Both the position numbers and the translations under genes were made by a program. A model generated the notes under the pieces. That model saw only the letters and a list, made by a program, of their open reading frames with translations. It did no database searches and was not told the origin of the DNA. Source: Ga0077527 sp038144955 (GTDB lineage: Bacteria > Pseudomonadota > Gammaproteobacteria > Burkholderiales > SG8-41). Taken from it: a stretch of DNA of 52,801 bases. This document shows positions 45,697 through 52,801 of the stretch, piece by piece; the stretch's first letter is position 1, and the number at the start of each line of letters is the position of its first letter. Location of the stretch: NCBI GenBank assembly GCA_038144955.1, contig JAYQOT010000009.1, forward strand, positions 1 through 52,801, in the 5' to 3' direction.

Positions 45697-46068
45697 TCAG
45701 GGTAACCACATCGCTGCCATGATTCGCCGATCTTCGGCTATGAGTATGTTGTAGGTGCGGCAGGCCGCTGGCGTATCCATGACCTCGAGTCCGACTCGGG
45801 CCGCGTAAAGAGGTTGCAGGAGGGAGGGGTCGGGAAATTGCTGGCGGGCGCCAGTGCCCAGAATGACTATTTCCGGCCGGTGTTCCAGCCATTGTTGAAC
45901 GGCCTGAATGGTCAGTGTGCCAGGATCGGACACGGACCACGCACTCACCGTGCCCTCGGGTGTCACCAGCAGTGGTGTGTGGTAGGCGGTTCCTCCCACG
46001 GCGACATATCCGGGGCCATGACCGGTGAACAGGCTGCGGTTTTTGGGGATGGTCAGATGCAGTTTCAT
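45697..46068 (-). CDS. Mth938-domain (DUF498) protein
   Basis: This 123-residue single-domain protein has VAVGGTAYHTPLLVTPEG, PEIVILGTGARQQFP and MDTPAACRTYNILIAEDRR, all typical of the Mth938/NDUFAF3 fold. Mitochondrial relatives assist complex I assembly; the bacterial role is unknown. ATG 46068 gives the conserved start MKLHLTIP; the frame opens at 46107. It is transcribed away from alaC. Confidence 0.87.
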   Translation of the reverse strand: MKLHLTIPKNRSLFTGHGPGYVAVGGTAYHTPLLVTPEGTVSAWSVSDPGTLTIQAVQQWLEHRPEIVILGTGARQQFPDPSLLQPLYAARVGLEVMDTPAACRTYNILIAEDRRIMAAMWLP

Positions 46069-46079
46069 AACCCTATGAT

Positions 46080-46108
46080 TTGCCGGTAATAAACAGCTTC
46101 TATACAAT
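46080..46108 (+). promoter_or_regulatory. Candidate promoter of alaC-hom-thrC
   Basis: TTGCCG (46080-46085), a 17-bp spacer and TACAAT (46103-46108) resemble a sigma-70 promoter, about 57 nt before the expected alaC start codon from the likely initiation point. Confidence 0.45.
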
Positions 46109-46170
46109 TATACGTTTTAGTTGATCGCGGCTGGTTGTGCCGCGGCACCTTATTTTCCCGAGAAAAGTTC

Positions 46171-47358
46171 ATGGAAGAATTTCCGCGCATCAAACGCCTG
46201 CCGCCCTACGTGTTCAATGTTACGGGTGAACTGAAACTTGCGGCCCGCCGGCGCGGTGAGGACATCATCGATTTCAGCATGGGCAATCCCGACCAGCCTA
46301 CGCCGAGACATATTGTCGACAAGCTGATCGAATCGGTGCAGCGCACGGATACTCACGGTTATTCGGTATCCAAGGGCATTCTGCGGCTGCGCAAGGCGAT
46401 CTGCAATTGGTATCAGTCACGTTACGGAGTCGAGCTGGATCCTGAATCGGAGGCCATAGTCACCATTGGTTCCAAGGAAGGCATTGCACATCTGGCGCTG
46501 GCCACCCTGGAGCGTGGTGACATTGTGCTGGTACCGAACCCGAGTTATCCGATACACATTTACGGGCCGGTGATCGCGGGTGCTGATATCCGTCATGTGC
46601 CGATGCACGATGGGGTGGATTTCTTCGAGTCGCTGGAACAGTCGATCCGCGACACCTATCCCAAGCCGAAGATGCTGATCGTGAATTTTCCGAGCAATCC
46701 GACCACGCAGTGTGTCGACCTTTCCTTTTTCGAGAGATTGATCGCGATTGCCAAGGAGCACGACATTTACGTGGTGCACGATCTGGCGTATGCCGACATC
46801 GTCTTTGACGGCTACAAAGCGCCTTCGATCCTCCAAGTGCCCGGTGCGCGTGACATCGCGGTCGAATTCTTCACGATGTCCAAGAGTTACAACATGGCGG
46901 GCTGGCGGGTCGGTTTCATGGTTGGCAACCGCGAACTGGTGACCGCGCTGGCAAGGATGAAGAGTTACCACGATTACGGCACCTTCACCCCGATCCAGGT
47001 GGCTTCCATCATTGCACTGGAAGGGCCCCAGGATTGCGTTGAAAGCGTGCGCGAGGTTTACCAGGACCGGCGCGATGTGCTGTGGGCGGGGCTGAATGCG
47101 ATGGGCTGGACCGTGCCCAAGCCCAAGGCGACCATGTACATCTGGGCGCCGATTCCGGAGGCGTACAAGGCCATGGGATCTCTGGAATTCTCGAAGAAGC
47201 TGCTGATCGAGGGCAAGGTCGCGGTGGCACCGGGAACAGGATTCGGACATTACGGGGACGGGCATGTCCGGTTCGCGCTGATCGAAAACGAAGCGCGGAC
47301 CCGCCAGGCCATACGCACCATCAAGGAAATGTTCCGCAAGGACGGACTGCTGAAATAA
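46171..47358 (+). CDS. alaC: Alanine transaminase AlaC-type aminotransferase
   Basis: This 395-residue fold-type I PLP aminotransferase has a predicted Schiff-base Lys238 in FTMSKSYNMAGWRVGF, Asp204 and Tyr207 of VVHDLAYADI, and NFPSNPTTQ, as in AlaC/YfdZ. It would interconvert pyruvate and glutamate with alanine and 2-oxoglutarate. ATG 46171 is used; a TTG at 46135 is less likely. It is followed by hom at 33 nt, an arrangement common in betaproteobacteria. Confidence 0.93.
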   Translation: MEEFPRIKRLPPYVFNVTGELKLAARRRGEDIIDFSMGNPDQPTPRHIVDKLIESVQRTDTHGYSVSKGILRLRKAICNWYQSRYGVELDPESEAIVTIGSKEGIAHLALATLERGDIVLVPNPSYPIHIYGPVIAGADIRHVPMHDGVDFFESLEQSIRDTYPKPKMLIVNFPSNPTTQCVDLSFFERLIAIAKEHDIYVVHDLAYADIVFDGYKAPSILQVPGARDIAVEFFTMSKSYNMAGWRVGFMVGNRELVTALARMKSYHDYGTFTPIQVASIIALEGPQDCVESVREVYQDRRDVLWAGLNAMGWTVPKPKATMYIWAPIPEAYKAMGSLEFSKKLLIEGKVAVAPGTGFGHYGDGHVRFALIENEARTRQAIRTIKEMFRKDGLLK

Positions 47359-47391
47359 GCAGTAAAAATTCAGGGGAAGAACTGCAACATC

Positions 47392-48702
47392 ATGAAACCG
47401 ATCAACGTGGGACTGCTGGGCGCCGGCACTGTCGGCGGCGGAACTTTCAGGGTGCTACAGCGCAACAGCGAGGAAATTTCGCGCCGCGCAGGGCGGGCCA
47501 TCCGCATATCTACGGTTGCTGACAAGGATGTCGCACGTGCCAAATCGGTTGCTGGCGATTCTGCAAGGGTGACAGCTGATGCGCGGGAAGTGGTTGCGGA
47601 CCCGCAGATCGACATCGTCATTGAGCTAATCGGTGGCTATACCATTGCCAAGGAACTGATGCTGCAGGCCATTGCGGCTGGCAAGCATGTTGTGACCGCA
47701 AACAAGGCACTGCTGGCACTGCATGGCAACGAGATTTTTTCTGCGGCCTCCAAAAAGGGCGTAACCGTGGCATTCGAGGCTGCTGTCGGCGGCGGCATCC
47801 CGATCATCAAATCCTTGCGTGAGGGATTGACCGCGAACCGTATCGACTGGATCGCCGGCATCATCAATGGCACCAGCAACTTCATCCTCTCGGAAATGCG
47901 CGATAAAGGGGCGGCTTTTGCAGATGTGCTGAAGGAGGCGCAGCGCATGGGTTATGCCGAAGCTGATCCGACGTTTGACATCGAAGGCGTGGATGCGGCC
48001 CACAAGCTCTCCATCATGGCGGCAATTGGATTCGGTATTCCGGTGCAGTTCGGCAAGGCGCATGTGGAAGGTATTTCCAAACTCGACTCGATTGACATCG
48101 GCTACGCCGAAGAGCTGGGTTACCGGATCAAGCTGCTGGGTATAGCCAAACGCAAGCCTGCGGGTTTTGAATTGCGCGTCCATCCGACGCTGATCCCCGC
48201 GCGTCAGCTGATTGCCAATGTCGAAGGCGTGATGAATGCCATTCTGGTCAAGGGAGACGCTGTGGGGCAGACCATGTATTACGGGGCAGGAGCCGGCGCC
48301 GAACCCACAGGTTCGGCCGTCGTGGCTGACCTCGTCGACGTGGCGCGCATGCTCACCGCAGATCCGGAACATCGCGTCCCCCATCTGGCGTTTCAGCCGG
48401 ACCGTTTATCCGATGCGCCGGTGCTGCCGATGGGCGAAGTGGAAACTTCGTATTACCTGCGACTTCGTGTCGAGGACAAGGCAGGTGTTCTGGCCGACAT
48501 CACGCGAATTTTTGCCGACCAGGGGATCTCGATCGAGGCGCTGGTGCAAAAGGAGCCGCAGGAAGGAGAGCGCCAGGTCGACATCATTCTGCTTACGCAC
48601 GTCACCCGCGAGAAGAAAATCGATGCTGCCATCTCCCGCATCGAAGAATTGCCGGTGGTCTCCGGAAAGATCACCCGGATCCGCATGGAGGCGTTGCAGT
48701 GA
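47392..48702 (+). CDS. hom: Homoserine dehydrogenase
   Basis: This 436-residue enzyme reduces aspartate semialdehyde to homoserine. The NAD(P)-binding loop LLGAGTVGGGTF is at the N-terminus, then VTANKALLA, GIINGTSNFIL and the catalytic domain, with a C-terminal ACT domain (about 350-430) through which threonine usually inhibits. It is monofunctional, without an aspartate kinase. Its stop overlaps the thrC start by GTGA. Confidence 0.96.
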   Translation: MKPINVGLLGAGTVGGGTFRVLQRNSEEISRRAGRAIRISTVADKDVARAKSVAGDSARVTADAREVVADPQIDIVIELIGGYTIAKELMLQAIAAGKHVVTANKALLALHGNEIFSAASKKGVTVAFEAAVGGGIPIIKSLREGLTANRIDWIAGIINGTSNFILSEMRDKGAAFADVLKEAQRMGYAEADPTFDIEGVDAAHKLSIMAAIGFGIPVQFGKAHVEGISKLDSIDIGYAEELGYRIKLLGIAKRKPAGFELRVHPTLIPARQLIANVEGVMNAILVKGDAVGQTMYYGAGAGAEPTGSAVVADLVDVARMLTADPEHRVPHLAFQPDRLSDAPVLPMGEVETSYYLRLRVEDKAGVLADITRIFADQGISIEALVQKEPQEGERQVDIILLTHVTREKKIDAAISRIEELPVVSGKITRIRMEALQ

Positions 48703-50153
48703 GCAGTGCTGCGACCGAAGCGGCCGCTGCGCCGGTAATGGCCTCTGCACGCTATATCAGCACCCGCGGCCGCATGCCGCAGGCCCGTTTTTGCGATGTG
48801 TTGCTGGGAGGGCTGGCGCCGGATGGCGGACTGGTAATCCCTCAATCCTACCCGCGCCTGGATGCAGGAGATTTGCAGGCTATGCGCGGCATGTCTTATC
48901 CGGATCTGGCGTTTGCAGTCATCAGCCGTTTCGTCGACGACATTCCGGCAGCGGATCTACATACGCTGGTGCAGCATGCCTACAGGGCAGAGTCTTTCGG
49001 TTCTGCGGATATTACTCCGCTGCAGACTCTGGAGTCCGGGTTGCACCTGCTGAAGCTTTCCAATGGCCCGACGCTGGCATTCAAGGACGTGGCGATGCAG
49101 CTGCTGGGCGAGCTTTTTGAATACGTGCTGGCACGCGAGGGCAGATCGCTCAACATCCTTGGGGCTACATCGGGAGACACCGGCTCCGCAGCGGAGTACG
49201 CCATGCGCGGGCGCAAGGGCATCAAGGTGTTCATGCTGTCTCCTCACGGCAAGATGAGTCCTTTCCAGCGCGCGCAGATGTATTCGCTGCAGGATGCCAA
49301 TATTTTCAACATCGCCATTCGCGGGGTTTTTGACGATTGCCAGGATATCGTCAAGGCTGTCAGCAGCGATGCGACATTCAAGAATTCGCGCCAGATCGGT
49401 GCTGTCAACTCGATCAACTGGGCGCGCATCGTGGCGCAGACCGTTTATTACTTCAAGGGCTATTTTGCGGCCACCCGCAATAATGACGAAGAGGTTTCCT
49501 TTGCGGTACCTTCCGGAAACTTCGGCAACATTTTTGCAGGGCACATCGCACGCAGCATGGGATTGCCGATACGCCGGCTCATCCTGGCGTCGAATGAGAA
49601 TGATGTGCTCGACGAATTCTTCCGCACCGGGCATTACAGGGTACGCAGCGGCCGTGAAGTGGCGCAAACTTCCAGTCCCTCGATGGACATTTCGAAGGCC
49701 TCAAACTTCGAACGGTTCATTTTTGATGTTGTTGGCCGCGATCCGGCGGTGGTGTCGCGGTTGTGGCGCGAAGTTGATGAGGCGGGGGGATTCAGCCTCG
49801 GCGAGACACCTTACTGGAAGGATATGGCCCGCTATGGTTTCTCTTCCGGACGCAGCAGCCATGCCGAACGGCTGGTCACGATACGCGATGTCGAGCAGCG
49901 TTATGGCGTGACCATAGACCCGCACACGGCCGACGGTGTCAACATCGGCCGCCGTCACCGCGAGCGGAACGTGCCGCTGATCTGCCTTGAAACAGCACTT
50001 CCCGCAAAATTCTCCGAGACCATACGCGAGGCACTGGGACGAGATCCCGATATTCCTGCCGGCTTTGACGGACTGGAAAACCGCCCGCAGCGGGTGGCGG
50101 TGATGGATCCCGATGTCGAGGCGGTCAAGTCCTATATCGCAGCCAGAACCTGA
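48699..50153 (+). CDS. thrC: Threonine synthase
   Basis: This 484-residue PLP enzyme converts O-phosphohomoserine to threonine. YISTRGRMPQ is the family N-terminus, Lys129 in LAFKDVAMQ binds PLP, and GATSGDTGSAA binds its phosphate. GTG 48699 overlaps the hom stop (GTGA); ATG 48738 is another possible start that keeps the conserved region. The homoserine kinase that makes its substrate is not in the window. Confidence 0.95.
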   Translation: MSSAATEAAAAPVMASARYISTRGRMPQARFCDVLLGGLAPDGGLVIPQSYPRLDAGDLQAMRGMSYPDLAFAVISRFVDDIPAADLHTLVQHAYRAESFGSADITPLQTLESGLHLLKLSNGPTLAFKDVAMQLLGELFEYVLAREGRSLNILGATSGDTGSAAEYAMRGRKGIKVFMLSPHGKMSPFQRAQMYSLQDANIFNIAIRGVFDDCQDIVKAVSSDATFKNSRQIGAVNSINWARIVAQTVYYFKGYFAATRNNDEEVSFAVPSGNFGNIFAGHIARSMGLPIRRLILASNENDVLDEFFRTGHYRVRSGREVAQTSSPSMDISKASNFERFIFDVVGRDPAVVSRLWREVDEAGGFSLGETPYWKDMARYGFSSGRSSHAERLVTIRDVEQRYGVTIDPHTADGVNIGRRHRERNVPLICLETALPAKFSETIREALGRDPDIPAGFDGLENRPQRVAVMDPDVEAVKSYIAART

Positions 50154-50179
50154 AGGGCGGCAAATAGCGGGGTTTATTG

Positions 50180-51016
50180 TTATCCCGCTGTACTGAAGCG
50201 CATCGACAGATCGACAGCGGTGACATCCTTGGTCAGCGCTCCGATTGAGATCCGGTCAACACCGGTCTCCGCTATTTCCCTGACGTTCTGCAGGGTGATC
50301 CCGCCCGACGCTTCCAGCTTGGCGCGGCCTGAAGTCCACCGCACAGCTTCGCGCATGACGTCCGTGGTCATGTTATCCAGCAATACCATTGTGGCACCGG
50401 CTTCGACGGCTTCGTGCAGCTGGGCCAGTGTTTCGACTTCGATTTGCACCCACTGTGCCTTTACGGCCAGTGCGTTCGCTGCTTCCAGTGCGGGGCGTAT
50501 GCCGCCAGCCGCGGCAATATGGTTTTCCTTGATCAGGATCGCGTCATGCAGTCCCATGCGGTGATTCATGCCGCCGCCGACCGTTACCGCGTATTTCTGG
50601 GCTACGCGCAGACCGGGCAAGGTCTTGCGCGTGTCCAGGATGGCTGCCCGGGTTCCGGCGATGGCGTCGACATAGCGCCGGGTTGAGGTGGCTACTGCGG
50701 ACAGCAGTTGTAGAAAATTGAGCGCTGCCCGTTCCGCGGTAAGCAGGGCGCGGGAAGAACCGCTGATTTCGCACAGGAGCGCGCCGGCGTCGACCCGGTC
50801 GCGGTCCCGGACCAGCCACTTTATCCGGGCCGACGGGTCCAGCCGCAGGATGCAGGCATCAAACCAGTCCGTGCCGCATAACACGGCTTGCTGCCGTGCA
50901 ATGACCGTAGCCAGGGCGGGAATATCGGGTGTCAATTGCGCTGTAAGGTCGCCGTCGCCGACGTCTTCCCGCAGCGCCGCGGTGACATTGCGCTCAATCT
51001 CGGGTGCCAAATCCAT
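50180..51016 (-). CDS. nadC: Nicotinate-nucleotide pyrophosphorylase NadC
   Basis: This 278-residue quinolinate phosphoribosyltransferase catalyses the third step of de novo NAD synthesis. ILDTRKTLPGLRVAQKYAVTVGGGMNHRMG contains the substrate-binding Arg/Lys/His set, and EVETLAQLHEA and MLDNM-like VLLDNMTTD follow. Full length. No nadA or nadB is nearby. It lies opposite and between thrC and the flavoprotein gene. Confidence 0.96.
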   Translation of the reverse strand: MDLAPEIERNVTAALREDVGDGDLTAQLTPDIPALATVIARQQAVLCGTDWFDACILRLDPSARIKWLVRDRDRVDAGALLCEISGSSRALLTAERAALNFLQLLSAVATSTRRYVDAIAGTRAAILDTRKTLPGLRVAQKYAVTVGGGMNHRMGLHDAILIKENHIAAAGGIRPALEAANALAVKAQWVQIEVETLAQLHEAVEAGATMVLLDNMTTDVMREAVRWTSGRAKLEASGGITLQNVREIAETGVDRISIGALTKDVTAVDLSMRFSTAG

Positions 51017-51071
51017 GGGTTTGCTCTATAGTGGAATGCAAATTCTAACCGAGCTGCCCGGGGGAGAGTGC

Positions 51072-52598
51072 ATGAGTGAAGTCATGAGCGTGTTGTCATA
51101 CGGTATCGGCACCGTGCTGGGATTCGTGCTGATCGGCTGGCTGATTTTCATGATTATTCATGATGTCACCCAGAAGAAGCATACCGTCCTGCGCAACTAT
51201 CCGCTGGTCGGCAGGCTGCGCTTCTTTTTCGAGAACCTGGGCGAATATTTCCGCCAGTATTTTTTCGCCAACGACCGTGAGGAAATGCCGTTCAACCGTG
51301 CTACGCGCGGCTGGGTCTACAAGAATGCGAAGAATGAAGGCGGGATCATCGGTTTTGGCTCCACCAATGACCTCAACACGCCGGGGTCAATCATTTTCGT
51401 CAATCACCCCTATCCCGTACTTGAAGAAGACAAGCTGCCGACGCCTTCGGTACTGATCGGGCAAGGGTATTGCGACCAGCCTTTCGAGGCGAAATCCATA
51501 CTCAACATCAGCGGCATGAGCTTTGGCGCGATTTCCCAGCCGGCGGTCGAGGCGCTGTCGCGTGGTGCCGCTGCCGCAGGGTGCTGGATGGATACCGGGG
51601 AGGGCGGGTTGTCACCCTACCACCTGAGCGGTGGCTGCGATGTCATCATGCAGATTGGCACAGCCAAGTACGGCATACGCGAGCACGATGGCAGTTTTTC
51701 GCCGCAGAAGGCGAAGGAACTGGCGAAGCATGTCAAGGCATTCGAGATCAAGCTGTCACAGGGTGCAAAGCCGGGCAGGGGGGGCGTGTTGCCGGGTGAA
51801 AAGGTGACCGAGGTAATCTCCCGCATCCGCGGTATTCCAGTTGGCAAGGATTCGATCAGCCCCAACCGGCACCGAGATATTTCCAATGTCGATGAACTGC
51901 TCGACAAGGTGGCTTATATCCGCAACCTGACCGGCCGGCCTGTGGGAATCAAGACTGCTGTCGGTGGATGGAGTTTCATCAATGATCTGTGCGATGCCGT
52001 TCTGCGTCGTGGGCTCGAATTCGCTCCGGATTTCATCGCCATAGACGGTGGCGAAGGTGGTACCGGTGCCGCACCGCAGACCCTGATGGATCACATGGCG
52101 CTGCCAATCGCCGAAGCGCTGCCGAGGGTGGTCGATTCATTGATCCAGTCAGACCTGCGCGGACGCGTGCGGGTAATCGCATCCGGCAAACTGGTGACTT
52201 CTGCCAAGGCGGCGTGGGCTCTGTGCGTGGGTGCTGATTTCGTGAATTCCGCCCGGGGGTTCATGTTCGCGTTGGGCTGCATCCAGGCTCTGCGCTGTCA
52301 CCAGAATACCTGCCCCACCGGCATCACCACCCACAACAATCGGCTGCAGCGCGGTCTGGTGGTCGCGGAGAAATACCTGCGCGTTGCGAATTACTGTACC
52401 AACATGAACAAGGAAATCGACATGATTGCCCATGCCTGTGGCTGCCGCCATGCCCGGGAACTCAGGCGCGAACATGTGCGCATCGTGCAGACCGCCAACC
52501 AGAGCATTGCGCTGAACATGCTCTATCCCTATCCCGAGGTCAGGGCCAGCATCGATGCCGCCAGAGCGCAGGGTGGGCAGCAGGGTCTGGTGGCCTGA
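51072..52598 (+). CDS. Membrane-anchored glutamate-synthase-like FMN protein
   Basis: This 508-residue protein has one N-terminal membrane helix (about 9-32), then the FMN-binding barrel of glutamate synthase (GVLPGEKVTEVISRIRGIP, FIAIDGGEGGTGAAP) and the 3Fe-4S cysteines Cys403, Cys409 and Cys414 in CHQNTCPTG, spaced as in GltB. The glutaminase and C-terminal domains of GltB are absent, so ammonia or another nitrogen donor, or a different reaction, is likely. The frame opens far upstream at 50688, but ATG 51072 behind ggggagag is the sensible start. Confidence 0.9.
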   Translation: MSEVMSVLSYGIGTVLGFVLIGWLIFMIIHDVTQKKHTVLRNYPLVGRLRFFFENLGEYFRQYFFANDREEMPFNRATRGWVYKNAKNEGGIIGFGSTNDLNTPGSIIFVNHPYPVLEEDKLPTPSVLIGQGYCDQPFEAKSILNISGMSFGAISQPAVEALSRGAAAAGCWMDTGEGGLSPYHLSGGCDVIMQIGTAKYGIREHDGSFSPQKAKELAKHVKAFEIKLSQGAKPGRGGVLPGEKVTEVISRIRGIPVGKDSISPNRHRDISNVDELLDKVAYIRNLTGRPVGIKTAVGGWSFINDLCDAVLRRGLEFAPDFIAIDGGEGGTGAAPQTLMDHMALPIAEALPRVVDSLIQSDLRGRVRVIASGKLVTSAKAAWALCVGADFVNSARGFMFALGCIQALRCHQNTCPTGITTHNNRLQRGLVVAEKYLRVANYCTNMNKEIDMIAHACGCRHARELRREHVRIVQTANQSIALNMLYPYPEVRASIDAARAQGGQQGLVA

Positions 52599-52731
52599 AA
52601 AAAATTTCTTGTTCCTGTTGTGGGAATACTGAACCTATGCTCGCATAAGAATTGTTTATAAGTTTGATTGTTCGAACATTCTGATAGACTGAACTTCAAA
52701 CAAGCGGTCACCAATAAAAATTTAGGGGCTT

Positions 52732-52775
52732 AGGAAGCAAACATGTGTTCAACACATGCTAACTTCCTGAAATGA
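52732..52775 (+). other. Strong stem-loop over a 10-codon open frame
   Basis: AGGAAG (52732-52737) pairs with CTTCCT (52763-52768), enclosing CATGTGT-TCA-ACACATG (52742-52758). The outer arm looks like a ribosome-binding site for ATG 52743, which begins a 10-residue frame, MCSTHANFLK, ending TGA (52773-52775) that overlaps ATG 52772. It may control translation of the next gene, or be part of the end of an insertion sequence. Confidence 0.5.
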
Positions 52776-52801
52776 TTGGTAAAAATAGGTACTACCGCCG
52801 C
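52772..52801 (+). CDS. Start of a possible IS1595-like transposase (partial)
   Basis: Only ten codons are present, MIGKNRYYRR, before the window ends. This resembles the N-terminus of IS1595-family transposases (KNRYYRRS type), which I recognise from memory only. The base composition changes to AT-rich about 150 bp earlier. If correct, the element's left end lies near 52721-52740. Confidence 0.35.
   Translation, partial: MIGKNRYYRR

Noticed and set aside
50688..51071. Upstream extension of the glutamate-synthase-like gene
   Set aside because: The extension is antisense to nadC and reads as low-complexity Arg/Ser; ATG 51072 has a ribosome-binding site and begins the membrane helix.

Overview
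The window is a GC-rich, gene-dense stretch of a Gram-negative chromosome. The gene set (orphan Bug-type tricarboxylate-binding protein, surE-pcm-nlpD, thrS-infC-rpmI-rplT-pheST-ihfA, SoxCD, single-chain PurL, UmuDC) points to a betaproteobacterium, probably an environmental Burkholderiales/Nitrosomonadales/Rhodocyclales-type organism with some sulfur-oxidising ability. The genus cannot be read from the sequence. I see no rRNA, CRISPR array, phage or plasmid functions. No gene-free stretch exceeds 300 bases.

Layout. 1-2680: molybdate uptake and molybdopterin genes (modB end, modC, mobB, moaD, moaE). 2759-4999: small exported or membrane proteins, including a Tat-type deaminase overlapping a periplasmic ankyrin protein, and an encapsulated-ferritin-like protein without encapsulin. 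5007-6721 (minus): umuDC behind a LexA box that abuts the start codon. 6826-8382: UxaA-family dehydratase. 8383-10548: soxCD behind what looks like a complete sigma-54 control region (tandem palindromes, IHF site, -24/-12 promoter). 10637-13441: crcB, a DUF2059-like protein and nnr. 13523-17867: purL, shortened at its C-terminus by a 79-bp tandem duplication, then a NifU-domain protein. 17884-24341 (minus): a four-gene ATP-grasp / alpha-E / Anbu proteasome-like / transglutaminase-DUF2126 operon. 24579-28682: relA, a Bug protein and an exported FGE-like protein.

28774-36451 is a translation block: tRNA-Val(GAC), thrS, infC (ATA start), rpmI, rplT, terminator, pheS, pheT, ihfA, a MerR-type regulator and tRNA-Pro(GGG). 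36516-41703 holds a Nit-type amidase, a PlsC-like acyltransferase, an acyl-CoA dehydrogenase and surE-pcm-nlpD, with no rpoS after nlpD. 41705-45550 (minus) is MoxR / DUF58 / TgpA-like transglutaminase. 45697-52598 holds an Mth938-domain protein, alaC-hom-thrC (amino acid synthesis), nadC and a membrane-anchored glutamate-synthase-like flavoprotein. The last about 80 bases look like the left end of an insertion sequence.

The most notable points are the sigma-54-like control region of soxCD, the PurL tail duplication, the Anbu amidoligase/peptidase operon, the encapsulin-free ferritin homologue, the exported deaminase-ankyrin pair, the apparently leaderless SOS-controlled umuD, and an AT-rich intergenic motif found five times.
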